From contig NZ_JAJNKA010000013.1 in assembly GCF_021533215.1 (NCBI RefSeq), forward strand, positions 1 to 64,000: DNA of 64,000 nt. The letters run 5' to 3'. Numbering within the stretch: position 1 is the first letter of the stretch; every line of letters begins with the position of its first letter. Origin of the DNA: Portibacter lacus (GTDB taxonomy: Bacteria > Bacteroidota > Bacteroidia > Chitinophagales > Saprospiraceae). Positions 8,876 to 18,700 of the stretch are shown here, in pieces. The translations under genes were made by a program, and so were the position numbers. The notes under the pieces are model-generated. The model was not told the DNA's origin, did no database searches, and saw nothing but the letters and a program-made list of their open reading frames with translations.

Positions 8876-10174
8876 TTAATTTATTTCCGGTGCTTTCCAC
8901 TTCAGATCACTTACTGGTAAAGACTTTGCTTTGCCTATCGCCTTCCCTGATCTCTTATTATTATGAATCATTGCCCAAGTCATAATTAAACTCGTTCCAA
9001 TAATAATGAAAAGCAGAATTCCTTCTGAAAAAGATTCACTCTTAATCTCGTCAGGAATTGCATAATATAATAATACGGTAATCAGTCCTCTAGGAGCAAC
9101 ATAAAGTTGAGGTAATATATCCTTTCCTATGATTGATCTTAATAGTACAAATCGAATGATGAAAATGACTGCAAGACACAGCGCTGAAATTCCGATTACT
9201 TTCCAGTCAGCTAGGGTAGAGAACACAATCGTAATCCCAAAAATGACAAAAAAGAAAGTTCTTACCACAAATGCAGTTTCTAGTGTCACTAAGTGAAGAC
9301 CATGATATACTTCCTTGGCTTTATTCTTATCCAGCCATTTCTTAAACGGTCCTCGGAAGAATAAATCCATATTGGCAATCACCAGACCGAAAACCAAAAT
9401 GATAAATAGTGGTGATAAATGTAGCAACTTTCCAATGCTATAAAGTAAAAGCAAAACTGAAATCAATAAAAATAACTTCGCACTGCTCTTGATTTTTTGA
9501 AATACAAATACAATGATGTAACTAAAGATCAGTGATAAAATAACCGTTAAGATCGTCGTTAAGGCAAAGTTCAGTAAACTTCCTCCTCCGCTATCTGCCG
9601 CTAATTCAGAATCAACCGCTGGTATCTTACTCAATAAGAAATAGAATACCATAATCCCTAAAATGTCAGAAAAGGTACTTTCATAGATATGAAACTCTTT
9701 TTTATCAGTTCGCAAATGCGTTACACTTGGTATAATGATGGCACTAGAAAGAATGGATAACGGTGTAGCATATATCCAAGCTTGGAGACTTGAAATATCT
9801 GGGAGGAAATATTGTAGAATTAATGCAGTAACCCAAGTGGATAGGAGAAGGCCTATTAAGGCAATTGCTAGAGCAATTGTTATCGGGATAACTTTATCCT
9901 TATCTAATTTCAATTCCAGCGCGGCTTCTAATACGATCATAATCAGACCTACAATCCCCAGAATCTCAAGGATAGGAAAGAAATCAATCTTGGTCTCGCT
10001 GAATGCATTTAATCCCAAATTGACCAAAACCCCTAGAATGATGAGCATCAAAACTGACGGAACACTGGTTTTTTTCGAAATTTCACCAAAAAAGAAGGAT
10101 AAAATCAAAATTACAGAGGCTCCGATTAGCAGCATATATGGAGATGATAAATCCATTGATAAGTAGGTAATCAT
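8876..10174 (-). CDS. Cation/proton antiporter, CPA family
   Basis: The 432-residue product shows 11-12 hydrophobic segments over residues 8-415 and a short basic C-terminal tail. The arrangement and motifs (MIVLEAALELKLDKDK, TPLSILSSAIIIPSVTHL, a charged region near WLDKNKAKEVYHGLHLVTLE) match NhaP/KefB-like Na+/H+ or K+/H+ antiporters of the inner membrane; the ion cannot be told. A second in-frame methionine at residue 7 (MDLSSPYMLL) is an alternative start. The gene overlaps its upstream neighbour by four bases and is followed after four bases by ung. Antiporter, AI-2E transporter and membrane ATPase genes in one operon suggest a link to ion or osmotic homeostasis, which is inference. Confidence 0.85.
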   Translation of the reverse strand: MITYLSMDLSSPYMLLIGASVILILSFFFGEISKKTSVPSVLMLIILGVLVNLGLNAFSETKIDFFPILEILGIVGLIMIVLEAALELKLDKDKVIPITIALAIALIGLLLSTWVTALILQYFLPDISSLQAWIYATPLSILSSAIIIPSVTHLRTDKKEFHIYESTFSDILGIMVFYFLLSKIPAVDSELAADSGGGSLLNFALTTILTVILSLIFSYIIVFVFQKIKSSAKLFLLISVLLLLYSIGKLLHLSPLFIILVFGLVIANMDLFFRGPFKKWLDKNKAKEVYHGLHLVTLETAFVVRTFFFVIFGITIVFSTLADWKVIGISALCLAVIFIIRFVLLRSIIGKDILPQLYVAPRGLITVLLYYAIPDEIKSESFSEGILLFIIIGTSLIMTWAMIHNNKRSGKAIGKAKSLPVSDLKWKAPEIN

Positions 10175-10734
10175 TGTTGAGTTTTTATTTTTTGTACACT
10201 AAAACCAGCATTAGAAATATACTTGATCAAACTGGCAGTATATTTTTCAGAAGTGATGTTAAGAGAAACGATGAAATTATCCTCTTCTTGAAGCACTAAA
10301 GTTTCATTATCTGTTACAAGCGGAAAACTAAATAAACATCTATCTATAGCCTTTTTTTGATCTAAAGCAGAAGAATCAGAAGTTGGTTTACAGACTAACT
10401 TAATCATATGTTTTTTAGGTGAAAGAAAATTTATTCTTTCTTTCTTTCCTCCTAAGTCCATTAGATTCTTATTCAGGAAATTCTTGTTGACCAAAATGTA
10501 GTACAAGATGGCAAATATTCCGAAAGTTAAAAGATGAAAAAGTGGGTTGACTAAAATTAATGCAGTAATCAAAATAACCAATAGAATTCTAGACCACTGG
10601 TCTATGCTCCAGGGAGTTTCACGTTCTACTAATAATCTTCCTATTCGAGTTCGATTGCTTATTAACCATACCAGCCCTAATATGAGCCCGATGATTAAAA
10701 AAGACATCCACGACATTGTCTTAATTTCTATCAT
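10171..10734 (-). CDS. Membrane protein of unknown function, three N-terminal helices
   Basis: The 187-residue product has hydrophobic segments at about 8-25 and at about 47-82 (two closely spaced helices), followed by a soluble domain of about 100 residues with mixed alpha/beta character (HMIKLVCKPTSD..., ending in NAGFSVQKIKTQQ). I do not recognise the domain. The gene overlaps both neighbours by four bases, so it is tightly coupled to the P-loop ATPase upstream and the antiporter downstream. A regulatory or scaffold role for the ATPase or the antiporter would be consistent with that but is not shown. Confidence 0.7.
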   Translation of the reverse strand: MIEIKTMSWMSFLIIGLILGLVWLISNRTRIGRLLVERETPWSIDQWSRILLVILITALILVNPLFHLLTFGIFAILYYILVNKNFLNKNLMDLGGKKERINFLSPKKHMIKLVCKPTSDSSALDQKKAIDRCLFSFPLVTDNETLVLQEEDNFIVSLNITSEKYTASLIKYISNAGFSVQKIKTQQ

Positions 10735-12980
10735 TTTAATCGATTCAAAGCATTTTCTACAAATACGGTTAAAAAAGGATTAATGGAGATGAAGCCCTCG
10801 AGCGGTCTCACTAATAATTTTAATTGCACTAAACTTTTAATGCTTTCTTTTATTTTATTTGAGTCAATTTCATTGAACATTTTCCGAATCTCTGGTTCTC
10901 TCACCGCCCCATGAATAGTGAGCAATCGAAGTAATTCTTCATGTTGCTCTACCGTTTTCCTAAATTGCACTTGATTTATTTCATCAGTAAAATCTTCGTT
11001 CTGATGCATACACCATAATTGCATTCCTTTTCCAACGTTTCCGCTAGCTTTTTTTGCAACTTTACGAGATAAATTCGATAATCGATCAGATTCACTCAGC
11101 GCATCTTCACTATTGCTCACAGCATGAGCCCTAGTTAATATGGCAGACTCTATTTGATCCACAGACATGTAGTCTGTATTAACCATTTCAGAGTAAAAAT
11201 TATTCATATCGAAAAAGTAACAAGCTTTTTCATATAGAAAACTGTGCATAACCGTCGCGAAGTAGATTTTCTTCGAATATTTAGAGATGATCTGATTCAA
11301 ATTATCGATCAGATTAAAAGTGTCTTCTGGATGATTCGAATAATAATCCAGGTCATCTATGGTCACCATACATGGTTGAGCCCCCTTATATTTAATGATG
11401 AAATTCAAGGTCTCTATCAGATCATTACCCATTAGTTTCTTATGACCTTTCACATCTATTTTTTGCCCTGGAACCACATGATAACTAGCAATATCAGGAT
11501 ATTGGATGGGTAACATTTCTAAAATGGTAGATCTACCAGAAAGGTGTCCTCCTGTGATCAATAATCCACCACCATATCCATTCCGCCATAGTTGAAAGTG
11601 ATTTTCTATCCTACTGATTATTTCTGGTCTTTCCACCGTAAACGAACTACCTAAAAATCCATTTTTCAAAAACAATGCATTCGCATCACTTTCTGAATCA
11701 AATGAGATGACATTCTTTATAAAACCTGATGCCGTTACGAGCTCCTTTTTTGAATAGCTATTGAAAATTCTATTTAGAAAGTCAGCTATAATTGTTCTTA
11801 TTCGATCGGGACTATACCTTCTTTGTAAGTCTGATTTTTCTGCAAATCCTGTTAGTTGCCCGATAGCAGATGATGGAAGAAAGTTATATTCTTCATTGAA
11901 TAGTTGGCTGATTCGGAGATACTTAGACAGTAATTTCTTTAACTCGTCTAGTTTCTGTAGGCCATTTCGTTCTAGGTCTTCTCTGTATTCACTGATTAAG
12001 CGCTGGACTGGAGCAGTTAAGTCGCTTTTAGGAATTTCTATTTCATCATTATTGGAACTTTCGATCCTTGCTTTAATACGATTAGATATTTGAATAAGAT
12101 TTACGATAACCTTCTCTTTATACCCATTTATTTTAGCATCGATTGTCTTTAAAGGTGAAGCAAGATTAAAAGACGTCCATCCCGAAACTTCGGAAAGGAT
12201 ATCGACTGATTTATAAACTACTTGACCACCGGTGGTTTTCACGGCCAATTTTAATTTATCTACATCTTCTAAAACGATGAATTGATAAGGTGAAAAAATG
12301 ATCCCATTTTCTAACTCTTGTAATAAATTACCTATTTGCAAATCTAATTTAACGAGTTGGCTTTTGCCTATTTTCTCGTCTTCTTCGTCAATTTTTTCTT
12401 TAAGGTTAACCAGTTTGCGCTCGAGCATCGACATACTTTCGATACGTTGGTCCATATGCTCCAAGTAACTTGATCGATAGTCAGAAAATTTTTCAGTTAG
12501 TTTATCGAGCTTAAGCTGACTTCGTTGAGTGGATTTAATCTGATTAATTATTTTATTTACCTGCTCAATGATTACCGGCGAAGGGTTAGTCTGATGCTGC
12601 CACTCTTTATTTAGGTCATCGTTTCTATCGTAGCAATTCCCATAAGTATCTAATACTTCATTTGTGGCTACGTGAATAACATTATATAGCTCTATCTGGT
12701 ATTGCTCTAGTTCTTTATCGGTCTTTAAGTTATCCTTGTGTAGTTGTTCAAGTCTTAATAATCTAATTACAGAATCTCGAAATAGTATAGCAATATCTTT
12801 TACTTGGAATGACCAAATAAATGAAATCCTAGACGAGAAGTTATCAGTTTTGCCACTCATGTCTTCTTCTAAGAGATCGATCATGCCTTCTAAGTAAGAT
12901 ATGGCCTTGAAGGAAAGTGGTTGGACCAGCAGGTCCGTAAGCTTAAAATGGGAATTTACTTTTGTTTTTACATCTTCCAT
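10731..12980 (-). CDS. Large coiled-coil P-loop ATPase (AAA/STAND-like)
   Basis: The 749-residue product has a long helical N-terminal part (about 1-430) with heptad-rich stretches at about 150-220 and 330-360, then an ATPase domain. The Walker A reads GGHLSGRST at 477-485, with arginine in place of the usual lysine. Walker B reads MVTIDDLD with acidic residues at about 542-543. The C-terminal 150 residues look like a winged-helix tail (LLTIHGAVREPEIRKMF...). Such architecture fits a STAND or ORC/AAA-like switch whose N-terminus acts as sensor or adaptor. It lies between the AI-2E transporter gene (20-base gap) and the small membrane protein (four-base overlap). No transmembrane segment is evident. 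The family assignment is approximate. Confidence 0.75.
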   Translation of the reverse strand: MEDVKTKVNSHFKLTDLLVQPLSFKAISYLEGMIDLLEEDMSGKTDNFSSRISFIWSFQVKDIAILFRDSVIRLLRLEQLHKDNLKTDKELEQYQIELYNVIHVATNEVLDTYGNCYDRNDDLNKEWQHQTNPSPVIIEQVNKIINQIKSTQRSQLKLDKLTEKFSDYRSSYLEHMDQRIESMSMLERKLVNLKEKIDEEDEKIGKSQLVKLDLQIGNLLQELENGIIFSPYQFIVLEDVDKLKLAVKTTGGQVVYKSVDILSEVSGWTSFNLASPLKTIDAKINGYKEKVIVNLIQISNRIKARIESSNNDEIEIPKSDLTAPVQRLISEYREDLERNGLQKLDELKKLLSKYLRISQLFNEEYNFLPSSAIGQLTGFAEKSDLQRRYSPDRIRTIIADFLNRIFNSYSKKELVTASGFIKNVISFDSESDANALFLKNGFLGSSFTVERPEIISRIENHFQLWRNGYGGGLLITGGHLSGRSTILEMLPIQYPDIASYHVVPGQKIDVKGHKKLMGNDLIETLNFIIKYKGAQPCMVTIDDLDYYSNHPEDTFNLIDNLNQIISKYSKKIYFATVMHSFLYEKACYFFDMNNFYSEMVNTDYMSVDQIESAILTRAHAVSNSEDALSESDRLSNLSRKVAKKASGNVGKGMQLWCMHQNEDFTDEINQVQFRKTVEQHEELLRLLTIHGAVREPEIRKMFNEIDSNKIKESIKSLVQLKLLVRPLEGFISINPFLTVFVENALNRLK

Positions 12981-13000
12981 TAGAGAAGCAATATATTAAA

Positions 13001-14074
13001 TCAATTTCGTAAAGATTGTTTAGTCCCTCTTTTTCTTGTAACGGCACCTATATTTCCGTTCCTAGAGAGCATGATAGCTATAGGTCTGGTATTATCAAAT
13101 TGTGCAAATATTTTAATTAATATTACAGTGATAGGTACGCATAATAGCATCCCTACAACTCCCCATAACATTCCCCACATAACTAAAGAAAGCACTATGA
13201 CAAATGGACTGATATTAAGAGAATCACCATAAAACTTAGGTTCTAAGATACCTCCGATAATAATCTGGATGACTCCGACACCTATCAGCACAATAAAGAA
13301 TGGAGTCAAGGTTTCGAATTGGATCAATGCAAAAATAGTCGGAAAACTAGTGGCTACTATCGATCCGATCGTCGGAATAAAATTGAACAGAAAAATTATG
13401 AAAGCCCAAAATAATGCAAACTCAAGTCCAACTGCTTTAATGACGATATAACTGAAAATACCAGTCGCAATAGAAGCAATAAATTTGACTCCAATATAAG
13501 TTCTCACACCATTATTAATTCCATCTAGCAATCCATATAGTTTATCTCTTGGTTCTTTATCCATTCGTAATGCTATAATTTTCTTTAGAAAAGTAGATTG
13601 CTCTAGCAAAAGAAATAGCGTGTATAATAAGATTAGAAGGAATTGCGAGGCAACCTTACTCGTTGAGTTTAACAAGCCTCTTAAGAAATTATCTATATCA
13701 AATTCAGTTGTCAATGTTTTAATGTCGGTAGCCTGAGAATACCCAATGGCTTCGGCAATTTTTCCGATCTGCCGCTCAAAATTCAATCTGTAACTCGGCG
13801 CATTAATGATCATCTCATTAATGTTCTGAGTAATTAGAGACCCAATGGAAAACAGGATGAGTAGAACGAAAACCGCTGATAATGAAATAGTAACACCTTT
13901 GTGAATATAGTTTTTCACAAAAGGTGCCGCACGCAGCAAAGAGTTTAATGCATTAATAATGTACCATAACACGATAGACAATATCAATGGTACTAAAAAA
14001 TTCTTCGCATATATGGTAAACAGCGCCGAAATTGCAACGATAATAAATGCAGCCGCTGTTTTCTGTCTTTTCAT
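13001..14074 (-). CDS. AI-2E family transporter (PerM/YdiK-like)
   Basis: The 357-residue product has two N-terminal hydrophobic helices, a soluble stretch of about 60 residues, then five or six more helices, the usual layout of the AI-2E transporter family. Recognisable blocks include the segment LEFALFWAFIIFLFNFIPTI, then IVATSFPTIFALIQF and a C-terminal GMLWGVVGMLLCVPITVILI. Family members export autoinducer-2 or, in some bacteria, act as Na+/H+ antiporters, so the substrate is open. It is the first gene of the five-gene operon that continues with the P-loop ATPase. The basic C-terminal tail is short. Confidence 0.9.
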   Translation of the reverse strand: MKRQKTAAAFIIVAISALFTIYAKNFLVPLILSIVLWYIINALNSLLRAAPFVKNYIHKGVTISLSAVFVLLILFSIGSLITQNINEMIINAPSYRLNFERQIGKIAEAIGYSQATDIKTLTTEFDIDNFLRGLLNSTSKVASQFLLILLYTLFLLLEQSTFLKKIIALRMDKEPRDKLYGLLDGINNGVRTYIGVKFIASIATGIFSYIVIKAVGLEFALFWAFIIFLFNFIPTIGSIVATSFPTIFALIQFETLTPFFIVLIGVGVIQIIIGGILEPKFYGDSLNISPFVIVLSLVMWGMLWGVVGMLLCVPITVILIKIFAQFDNTRPIAIMLSRNGNIGAVTRKRGTKQSLRN

Positions 14075-14386
14075 TGTATTAGTAGATTTCTCATTATAGA
14101 TACGACGCTATGCTATTTATGTTCGATAGCTTTTTACCTTCAATTTGATTTAGAGTAACATCTCATTAATTAAAATGGTTCGAAACTAGGAATTATTATA
14201 AAAGCGATCAAATTAATACTTAATAAGTTGACTACTTTTCATTGATCAAGTTTACGATTTTTAAAGTGGAATATCGCTTTAGCTTTGTTAAACTTTACAC
14301 TTTATGATCTAAAAAAATAGATTCTAACTTCTCATAGCCATATTTGTCTACCTAAACAAGGATTTATTACCATATTGAGCAGCTTA
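14075..14386. other. Intergenic region ahead of the five-gene operon
   Basis: These 312 bases lie between the stop of the GH13 gene and the start of the AI-2E transporter gene, both on the minus strand, so they should hold the amylase terminator and the operon promoter. I see no strong hairpin and no exact Bacteroidota promoter motif. No ORF is supported. Confidence 0.4.
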
Positions 14387-17300
14387 TTACTCTGAAAATC
14401 GAAGCGTCTTTTCATCGTAAAGTAGCAATTCTCCTATTACCTCTAATGAACTGCCATCTTGCGCCCAAACATATCTAGCATGAGCCGTCGTTCCTTCCGG
14501 AATAGTTACCGTGCTGCCTGCTGGAATAATAACCATGTCGCATTGCTTGGGAATGCTATTTAGATCCCACATTTCAGAATCACCCCAGTTTCCGACTCCT
14601 CCATTCCAGGTGTATACTGTTCTTACACAACATGCATTCGGTCCAGAACAATCATCTGTCCAGGCGATATCGAAGTTGGTTAGAATTAAGGATTCTGAAG
14701 GTGCCAATGTGTACGTGTCAGCGGTAGAATTGACAGTATAAGAAGTACCATCTACATTCTGATCACCATTATATTTATACCATGTTCCTGTGACATCATA
14801 TCCAGGACTAAGAGTCGTACTATTCTCTGGATCAAGGTTGGCAATGGAAATGACATAGTGTCCTGATCCATCATTTAATTCCATTCTCCTGCCTACATTG
14901 ACACCGTCAGAAGACCCTATGTTTCCATAGTCAGGAGCCATAGTATATAAGGGATAGGTATTCCTTAGATGAAATATCATCGCCATTAATCGCCATAATT
15001 CCTGTCGATCTTGATCATAGAAATATTCCCAGTGAACCGGCTTTTCTCCTGTTCGCCCATTAAAATCTATGCTGATATCATATCCTAACTCTTCGAATTG
15101 CCAAAGCATTCGAGGTCCTGGGAAAAGTAAGTTGAAAACGGCTCCGATCTTTAATCGATCGATAACATCTCCTGTTGTATAATTTTCATTGCCCTTGCCA
15201 TACGTTTTAACCTCGTATGCCTGTCTTTCTTCATCATGACTTTCCATGTAACTCATCAGATTCGCATAGGTGAAACCTTTCGCATTAAAAATTCCACTAT
15301 CGTAAATGTTCTGCCCATTGTAGCCAAGCATAAATTCTTTCATATCGCTATGGTGTCCGGCACCACTCCACATTAAGATTCCAGCGTCTGCAAGGACAGC
15401 ATCTTCACTTGCATTAGCTAAATGTTCAAAAATGGCCACAGATCCTGGATTCCGAGTTTGCATTTCATTTACCATCCGTAGCAAAAGATCTATTCGGTCT
15501 TGGTCGTAACTGCTGGCCCATGGATCTCCGCCATCTTGCGCAGTCTGCCCGAATCCTTTCGTGAAATCAAATCTGAAACCATCAAACTGAAATTCCTGAA
15601 TCCAAAAATCAAGAATACTGTCGACCATTTTCTGTGTGTGTTCGCTCTCATGGTTCCAGTCTACTCCCCACCAGCCTGCAGGCTCTGCAATCATTTTGTG
15701 ATCAGGGTTAAACCATGGATTGTCATTGGCTGGTTTATTTTCATCCTCGTTCCAATACATCCTCGCCATTACATTAGAATAGAAAGCGTGATTAAGCACA
15801 ATGTCATTAAAGACTTGAATTTCTCTTTTGTGACACTCGTCTATGAATTGCTTCAGATCTTGTGGCGGCCCGTAATACTTGTCAGAAGCAAAGTAGAAAT
15901 TTGGATTGTATCCCCAGCTTGAGTTGCCTTCGAACTCCGAAACTGGCATAACATGAATCGCATTAATGCCCATGGCCTCGAGATAATCTAAGCGTTCTAT
16001 AGCAGCTGCATAAGTACCTTCTTCCGTAAAATCTCTAAAATGTAGTTCATATATATTCAAGTTATTAATAGAAGGTTTGCTGAAAACGGAGGCTTCGAAA
16101 GCATACTCGTCTTGATCTGTCTGCAGGATTGATGCTCTGCCATCTGCCTGAGAAGGATAGGGCACAATTTCATCATTCCTTTCACTACTGATGTATACAT
16201 CATCGAAATCAGAAACTTGCAGTGTATAAGGATCAGCAACTTGAAGGGTACCATCGATCAAATACTGAAAAACGTAGGCTTGCCCAGGAACAAGGTTTTC
16301 TAATTCTATCCACCAATAATCTCCTCTGTCTCCATCTGCATCTTGGTCAATTTCATTGACACTGTCCCATCCATCTCTATCTCGAAACATTTTAGAGGAC
16401 TCATCTGCTGTCCAGTTGTTGAAATCTCCAATAACATGGACAACCTTTTTCTCTGTGCTTCCATATTGCCCTTTTTGAGTCGCAACACCGCTAGGATGTT
16501 TGTAATATCTCGTAAATGTAGGAGCATGTAAAACCAAGATAGCTTTCGTAGGATCGTTTTCGTTATAATTTATGCCAATGTTAGCGCCACTAGGTCTAGA
16601 TGCTTCTACGACCGGATCGTAATATTGAAGTTGGAAAGTTTTGTACTTTGTCCCAGAACCAAAATTTGCTGTGATCTTATAGTGCTTTATGCCGGGTGTA
16701 CTATTGATGTCTTGTGTGTTAAAAGTGGCTATATTTCCCCCATTGTCAATGTTAGATAAAGTCATTCCCATGGCATCTATTTCATCTAGTACCCAAGAAT
16801 TAGGTGCTGCATTAGCTTCGAATTGAAGAGGAATATTTGTATTGGTCAATGCGAAATATGGTAGGTCATCAGGAGTCGTAATGGTAAAGTGATCGCCTGG
16901 ATCGACATCGTTATGGTAGTTGCTTCCGACGTTATCTTCCTTTAAGCTGCCATCGGCGCTTCTAAATAAAAAGTTTAGCCCGAATACATCATCTGTAATA
17001 TCTACATTAAAGTAAGTTCTCAAGGTGGCCAGATTTATTTCCCACATGTCACTGCCAGTATTCGTCATCTCTCCAATGCCATCATCTTGTCCCCAATTTC
17101 CAACTACATTATTAAAGGCATTCGGATCTGAAGCGGATGTAGCCACTCCTACGTGAAGATAAACTTTGCTCTGTCCAGCAAGCGCTGTACTGCTCGCATC
17201 AAAGGTTATGGTGACAGGTTCGTTGTCACTAGGCAGGGTAGGAGAGACGGTGACGATCGAAGTACCACCGAGAGAAATATCATTAACATAATTACCTAAT

Positions 17301-17935
17301 GTGGTGCTGGTTTGCCATAATTCTGCAACTTCATCATCTGGACATGCATCGAAAGTGGCATGGTCAGAGCTAACATTTCCAGAAATATATACCTGAAAAT
17401 CACCTACACTTGGCTGGCCAAGAACCGATTTAGCCAATCTTACTTCTACAAAACCACTTTCTTCAGCAACGAAGTCGGAAGTACTTAGACCATTATCCGC
17501 TCCGCTGTTATCTACTCTGCCCCAACTGCCATTTTCCCATTTTCGAACTTCGGCATAAGGTGTACCACCATTACCAAAATGTCCCTTTACTACAAAATCT
17601 GGCAATTCTGAATGTCCGTATATAATGGGATATCCCCAGACATCGCTATCACCACCCGCTCCATCTATGGTATTGATGGTAATTCCGAAAGAATGCCAAT
17701 CGGCAGCGCTATTGATCGAGAAACCTACATAAACGTATGTGGCGTCAGTGGTAACGTAAAGAGAATTGATATTTGCAATGTCCCATCCATTTGCACCATC
17801 AGCAATGGCGACTGGACTTCCCCAAGTTGGTTCACCATCGAAAGTGCCATCTATCGTAGGCTGAGCTTGGATCAAGTTAAAAAATATCAAAGTAAGTAGA
17901 GTAGTGAAAAATAGATTTAGTTTCATCTTGAACAT
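14387..17935 (-). CDS. Large secreted GH13 alpha-amylase-family enzyme
   Basis: The 1182-residue product begins with a signal peptide ending ...LIQAQ. Residues about 25-220 form a beta-rich module with a cluster of aspartates and glycines. About 225-360 is an Ig-like or starch-binding module, and about 450-590 resembles the CBM48/E-set domain (VHVIGDFNNWTADESSKMF). The catalytic barrel follows, with conserved regions DIVLNHAF (711-718), GFRFDFTKG with nucleophile D790, IFEHLAN with acid/base E837, and MESHDEE with H900-D901. A C-terminal beta-domain of about 100 residues follows (YTWNGGVGNWGDSEMWD). It hydrolyses or transfers alpha-glucans outside the cytoplasm. No typical type IX sorting domain is seen at the end. 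An alternative start three codons in (MKLNLFF) is equally good. Confidence 0.9.
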   Translation of the reverse strand: MFKMKLNLFFTTLLTLIFFNLIQAQPTIDGTFDGEPTWGSPVAIADGANGWDIANINSLYVTTDATYVYVGFSINSAADWHSFGITINTIDGAGGDSDVWGYPIIYGHSELPDFVVKGHFGNGGTPYAEVRKWENGSWGRVDNSGADNGLSTSDFVAEESGFVEVRLAKSVLGQPSVGDFQVYISGNVSSDHATFDACPDDEVAELWQTSTTLGNYVNDISLGGTSIVTVSPTLPSDNEPVTITFDASSTALAGQSKVYLHVGVATSASDPNAFNNVVGNWGQDDGIGEMTNTGSDMWEINLATLRTYFNVDITDDVFGLNFLFRSADGSLKEDNVGSNYHNDVDPGDHFTITTPDDLPYFALTNTNIPLQFEANAAPNSWVLDEIDAMGMTLSNIDNGGNIATFNTQDINSTPGIKHYKITANFGSGTKYKTFQLQYYDPVVEASRPSGANIGINYNENDPTKAILVLHAPTFTRYYKHPSGVATQKGQYGSTEKKVVHVIGDFNNWTADESSKMFRDRDGWDSVNEIDQDADGDRGDYWWIELENLVPGQAYVFQYLIDGTLQVADPYTLQVSDFDDVYISSERNDEIVPYPSQADGRASILQTDQDEYAFEASVFSKPSINNLNIYELHFRDFTEEGTYAAAIERLDYLEAMGINAIHVMPVSEFEGNSSWGYNPNFYFASDKYYGPPQDLKQFIDECHKREIQVFNDIVLNHAFYSNVMARMYWNEDENKPANDNPWFNPDHKMIAEPAGWWGVDWNHESEHTQKMVDSILDFWIQEFQFDGFRFDFTKGFGQTAQDGGDPWASSYDQDRIDLLLRMVNEMQTRNPGSVAIFEHLANASEDAVLADAGILMWSGAGHHSDMKEFMLGYNGQNIYDSGIFNAKGFTYANLMSYMESHDEERQAYEVKTYGKGNENYTTGDVIDRLKIGAVFNLLFPGPRMLWQFEELGYDISIDFNGRTGEKPVHWEYFYDQDRQELWRLMAMIFHLRNTYPLYTMAPDYGNIGSSDGVNVGRRMELNDGSGHYVISIANLDPENSTTLSPGYDVTGTWYKYNGDQNVDGTSYTVNSTADTYTLAPSESLILTNFDIAWTDDCSGPNACCVRTVYTWNGGVGNWGDSEMWDLNSIPKQCDMVIIPAGSTVTIPEGTTAHARYVWAQDGSSLEVIGELLLYDEKTLRFSE

Positions 17936-18319
17936 TAACAGTTATTTAAAAGCAAAAATGATTCTTTGGGTCTTTTGAGCTTTCCAAAACATGATGCTAC
18001 ACTACTGAAAAACTAGAGCTAGCATGCTATTTTGTTGAATTTATGCTAAATATAAGAATTACTTCGTGTAATATTGACACTTTGTTGAAAAAATAAACTG
18101 ATGACTCCCTGAGATATAGGTTTTTAAGTAATACCTTTGTCCGCTGATGACATGGAATTGCAGGTGTAGTATTTCGTGAACTGTGGAAGAGTTAATGGTT
18201 GACTTAAAGACAGAACGAATCTTTATAAACTAAAAATATAGCTCATGTGATGACATCGAAATGCATGGGTGTAATAATTGAAAACGTCAGGACCTAAAAA
18301 GAAGAGTTAATATCTGCCC
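17936..18319. other. Intergenic region upstream of the amylase gene
   Basis: These 384 bases carry the promoter region of the GH13 gene and the 3' end of the sulfite dehydrogenase operon, both on the minus strand. A TATATTTA element on the minus strand (18047-18054) resembles a -7 box but has no matching TTG at the right distance. No ORF or RNA gene is supported. Confidence 0.35.
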
Positions 18320-18700
18320 CTATAATTTTAATTCATACCAGTCCGAATCATAAAGTTCCAAGTTTTTACGGCGGCCAGTTTCTTCTGGAGGATAGTACTT
18401 TGCTAAATAGTCAAGAATTACGGGTTCAGCCTGTCCTAAATCGGTCAGGTTTTGTGTTTCTTGCATCCATCGAATCATGCCTTCCCACCCAGATCTCGTC
18501 GCTCGATTTTGAGTGATTAACTGTGCTGAATGACAAGTCGTGCAAGCTCCTATAACTGTCTGGATATTCGGATCATCTTTAAGGCCAGTCCTCACATGTA
18601 TACCATCGACTACCTTATTCCAGTCGTCAGTTGGTGCAGGCTCATTATTACATTGAATAAAAAACATTGACAATAAAAAAAAGATAAATAAGTTTTTCAT
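18320..18700 (-). CDS. Monohaem cytochrome c lipoprotein, sulfite dehydrogenase partner
   Basis: From the ATG at 18700 the product is 126 residues: a lipoprotein signal with FFIQC (lipobox) and a haem c site CTTCHS near residue 53, followed by a WEGMIRWMQ segment that probably supplies the axial methionine. The start was chosen because the ATG overlaps the upstream stop by one base (TAATG) and gives a proper signal peptide; a longer reading from 18760 would put 20 polar residues before it. It lies directly after the molybdenum sulfite oxidase gene and is the likely electron acceptor, as in SorAB-type sulfite dehydrogenases. Lipidation would anchor it to a membrane facing the periplasm. Confidence 0.85.
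   Translation of the reverse strand: MKNLFIFFLLSMFFIQCNNEPAPTDDWNKVVDGIHVRTGLKDDPNIQTVIGACTTCHSAQLITQNRATRSGWEGMIRWMQETQNLTDLGQAEPVILDYLAKYYPPEETGRRKNLELYDSDWYELKL

Noticed and set aside
10731-12980. STAND-type antiphage NTPase
   Set aside because: There is no effector domain and the gene is in a transport-type operon; the P-loop domain alone does not justify a defence call.
15500-15922. 140-codon plus-strand ORF inside the GH13 gene
   Set aside because: It overlaps the conserved catalytic region of the amylase, which explains its openness; no motif or start signal supports it.
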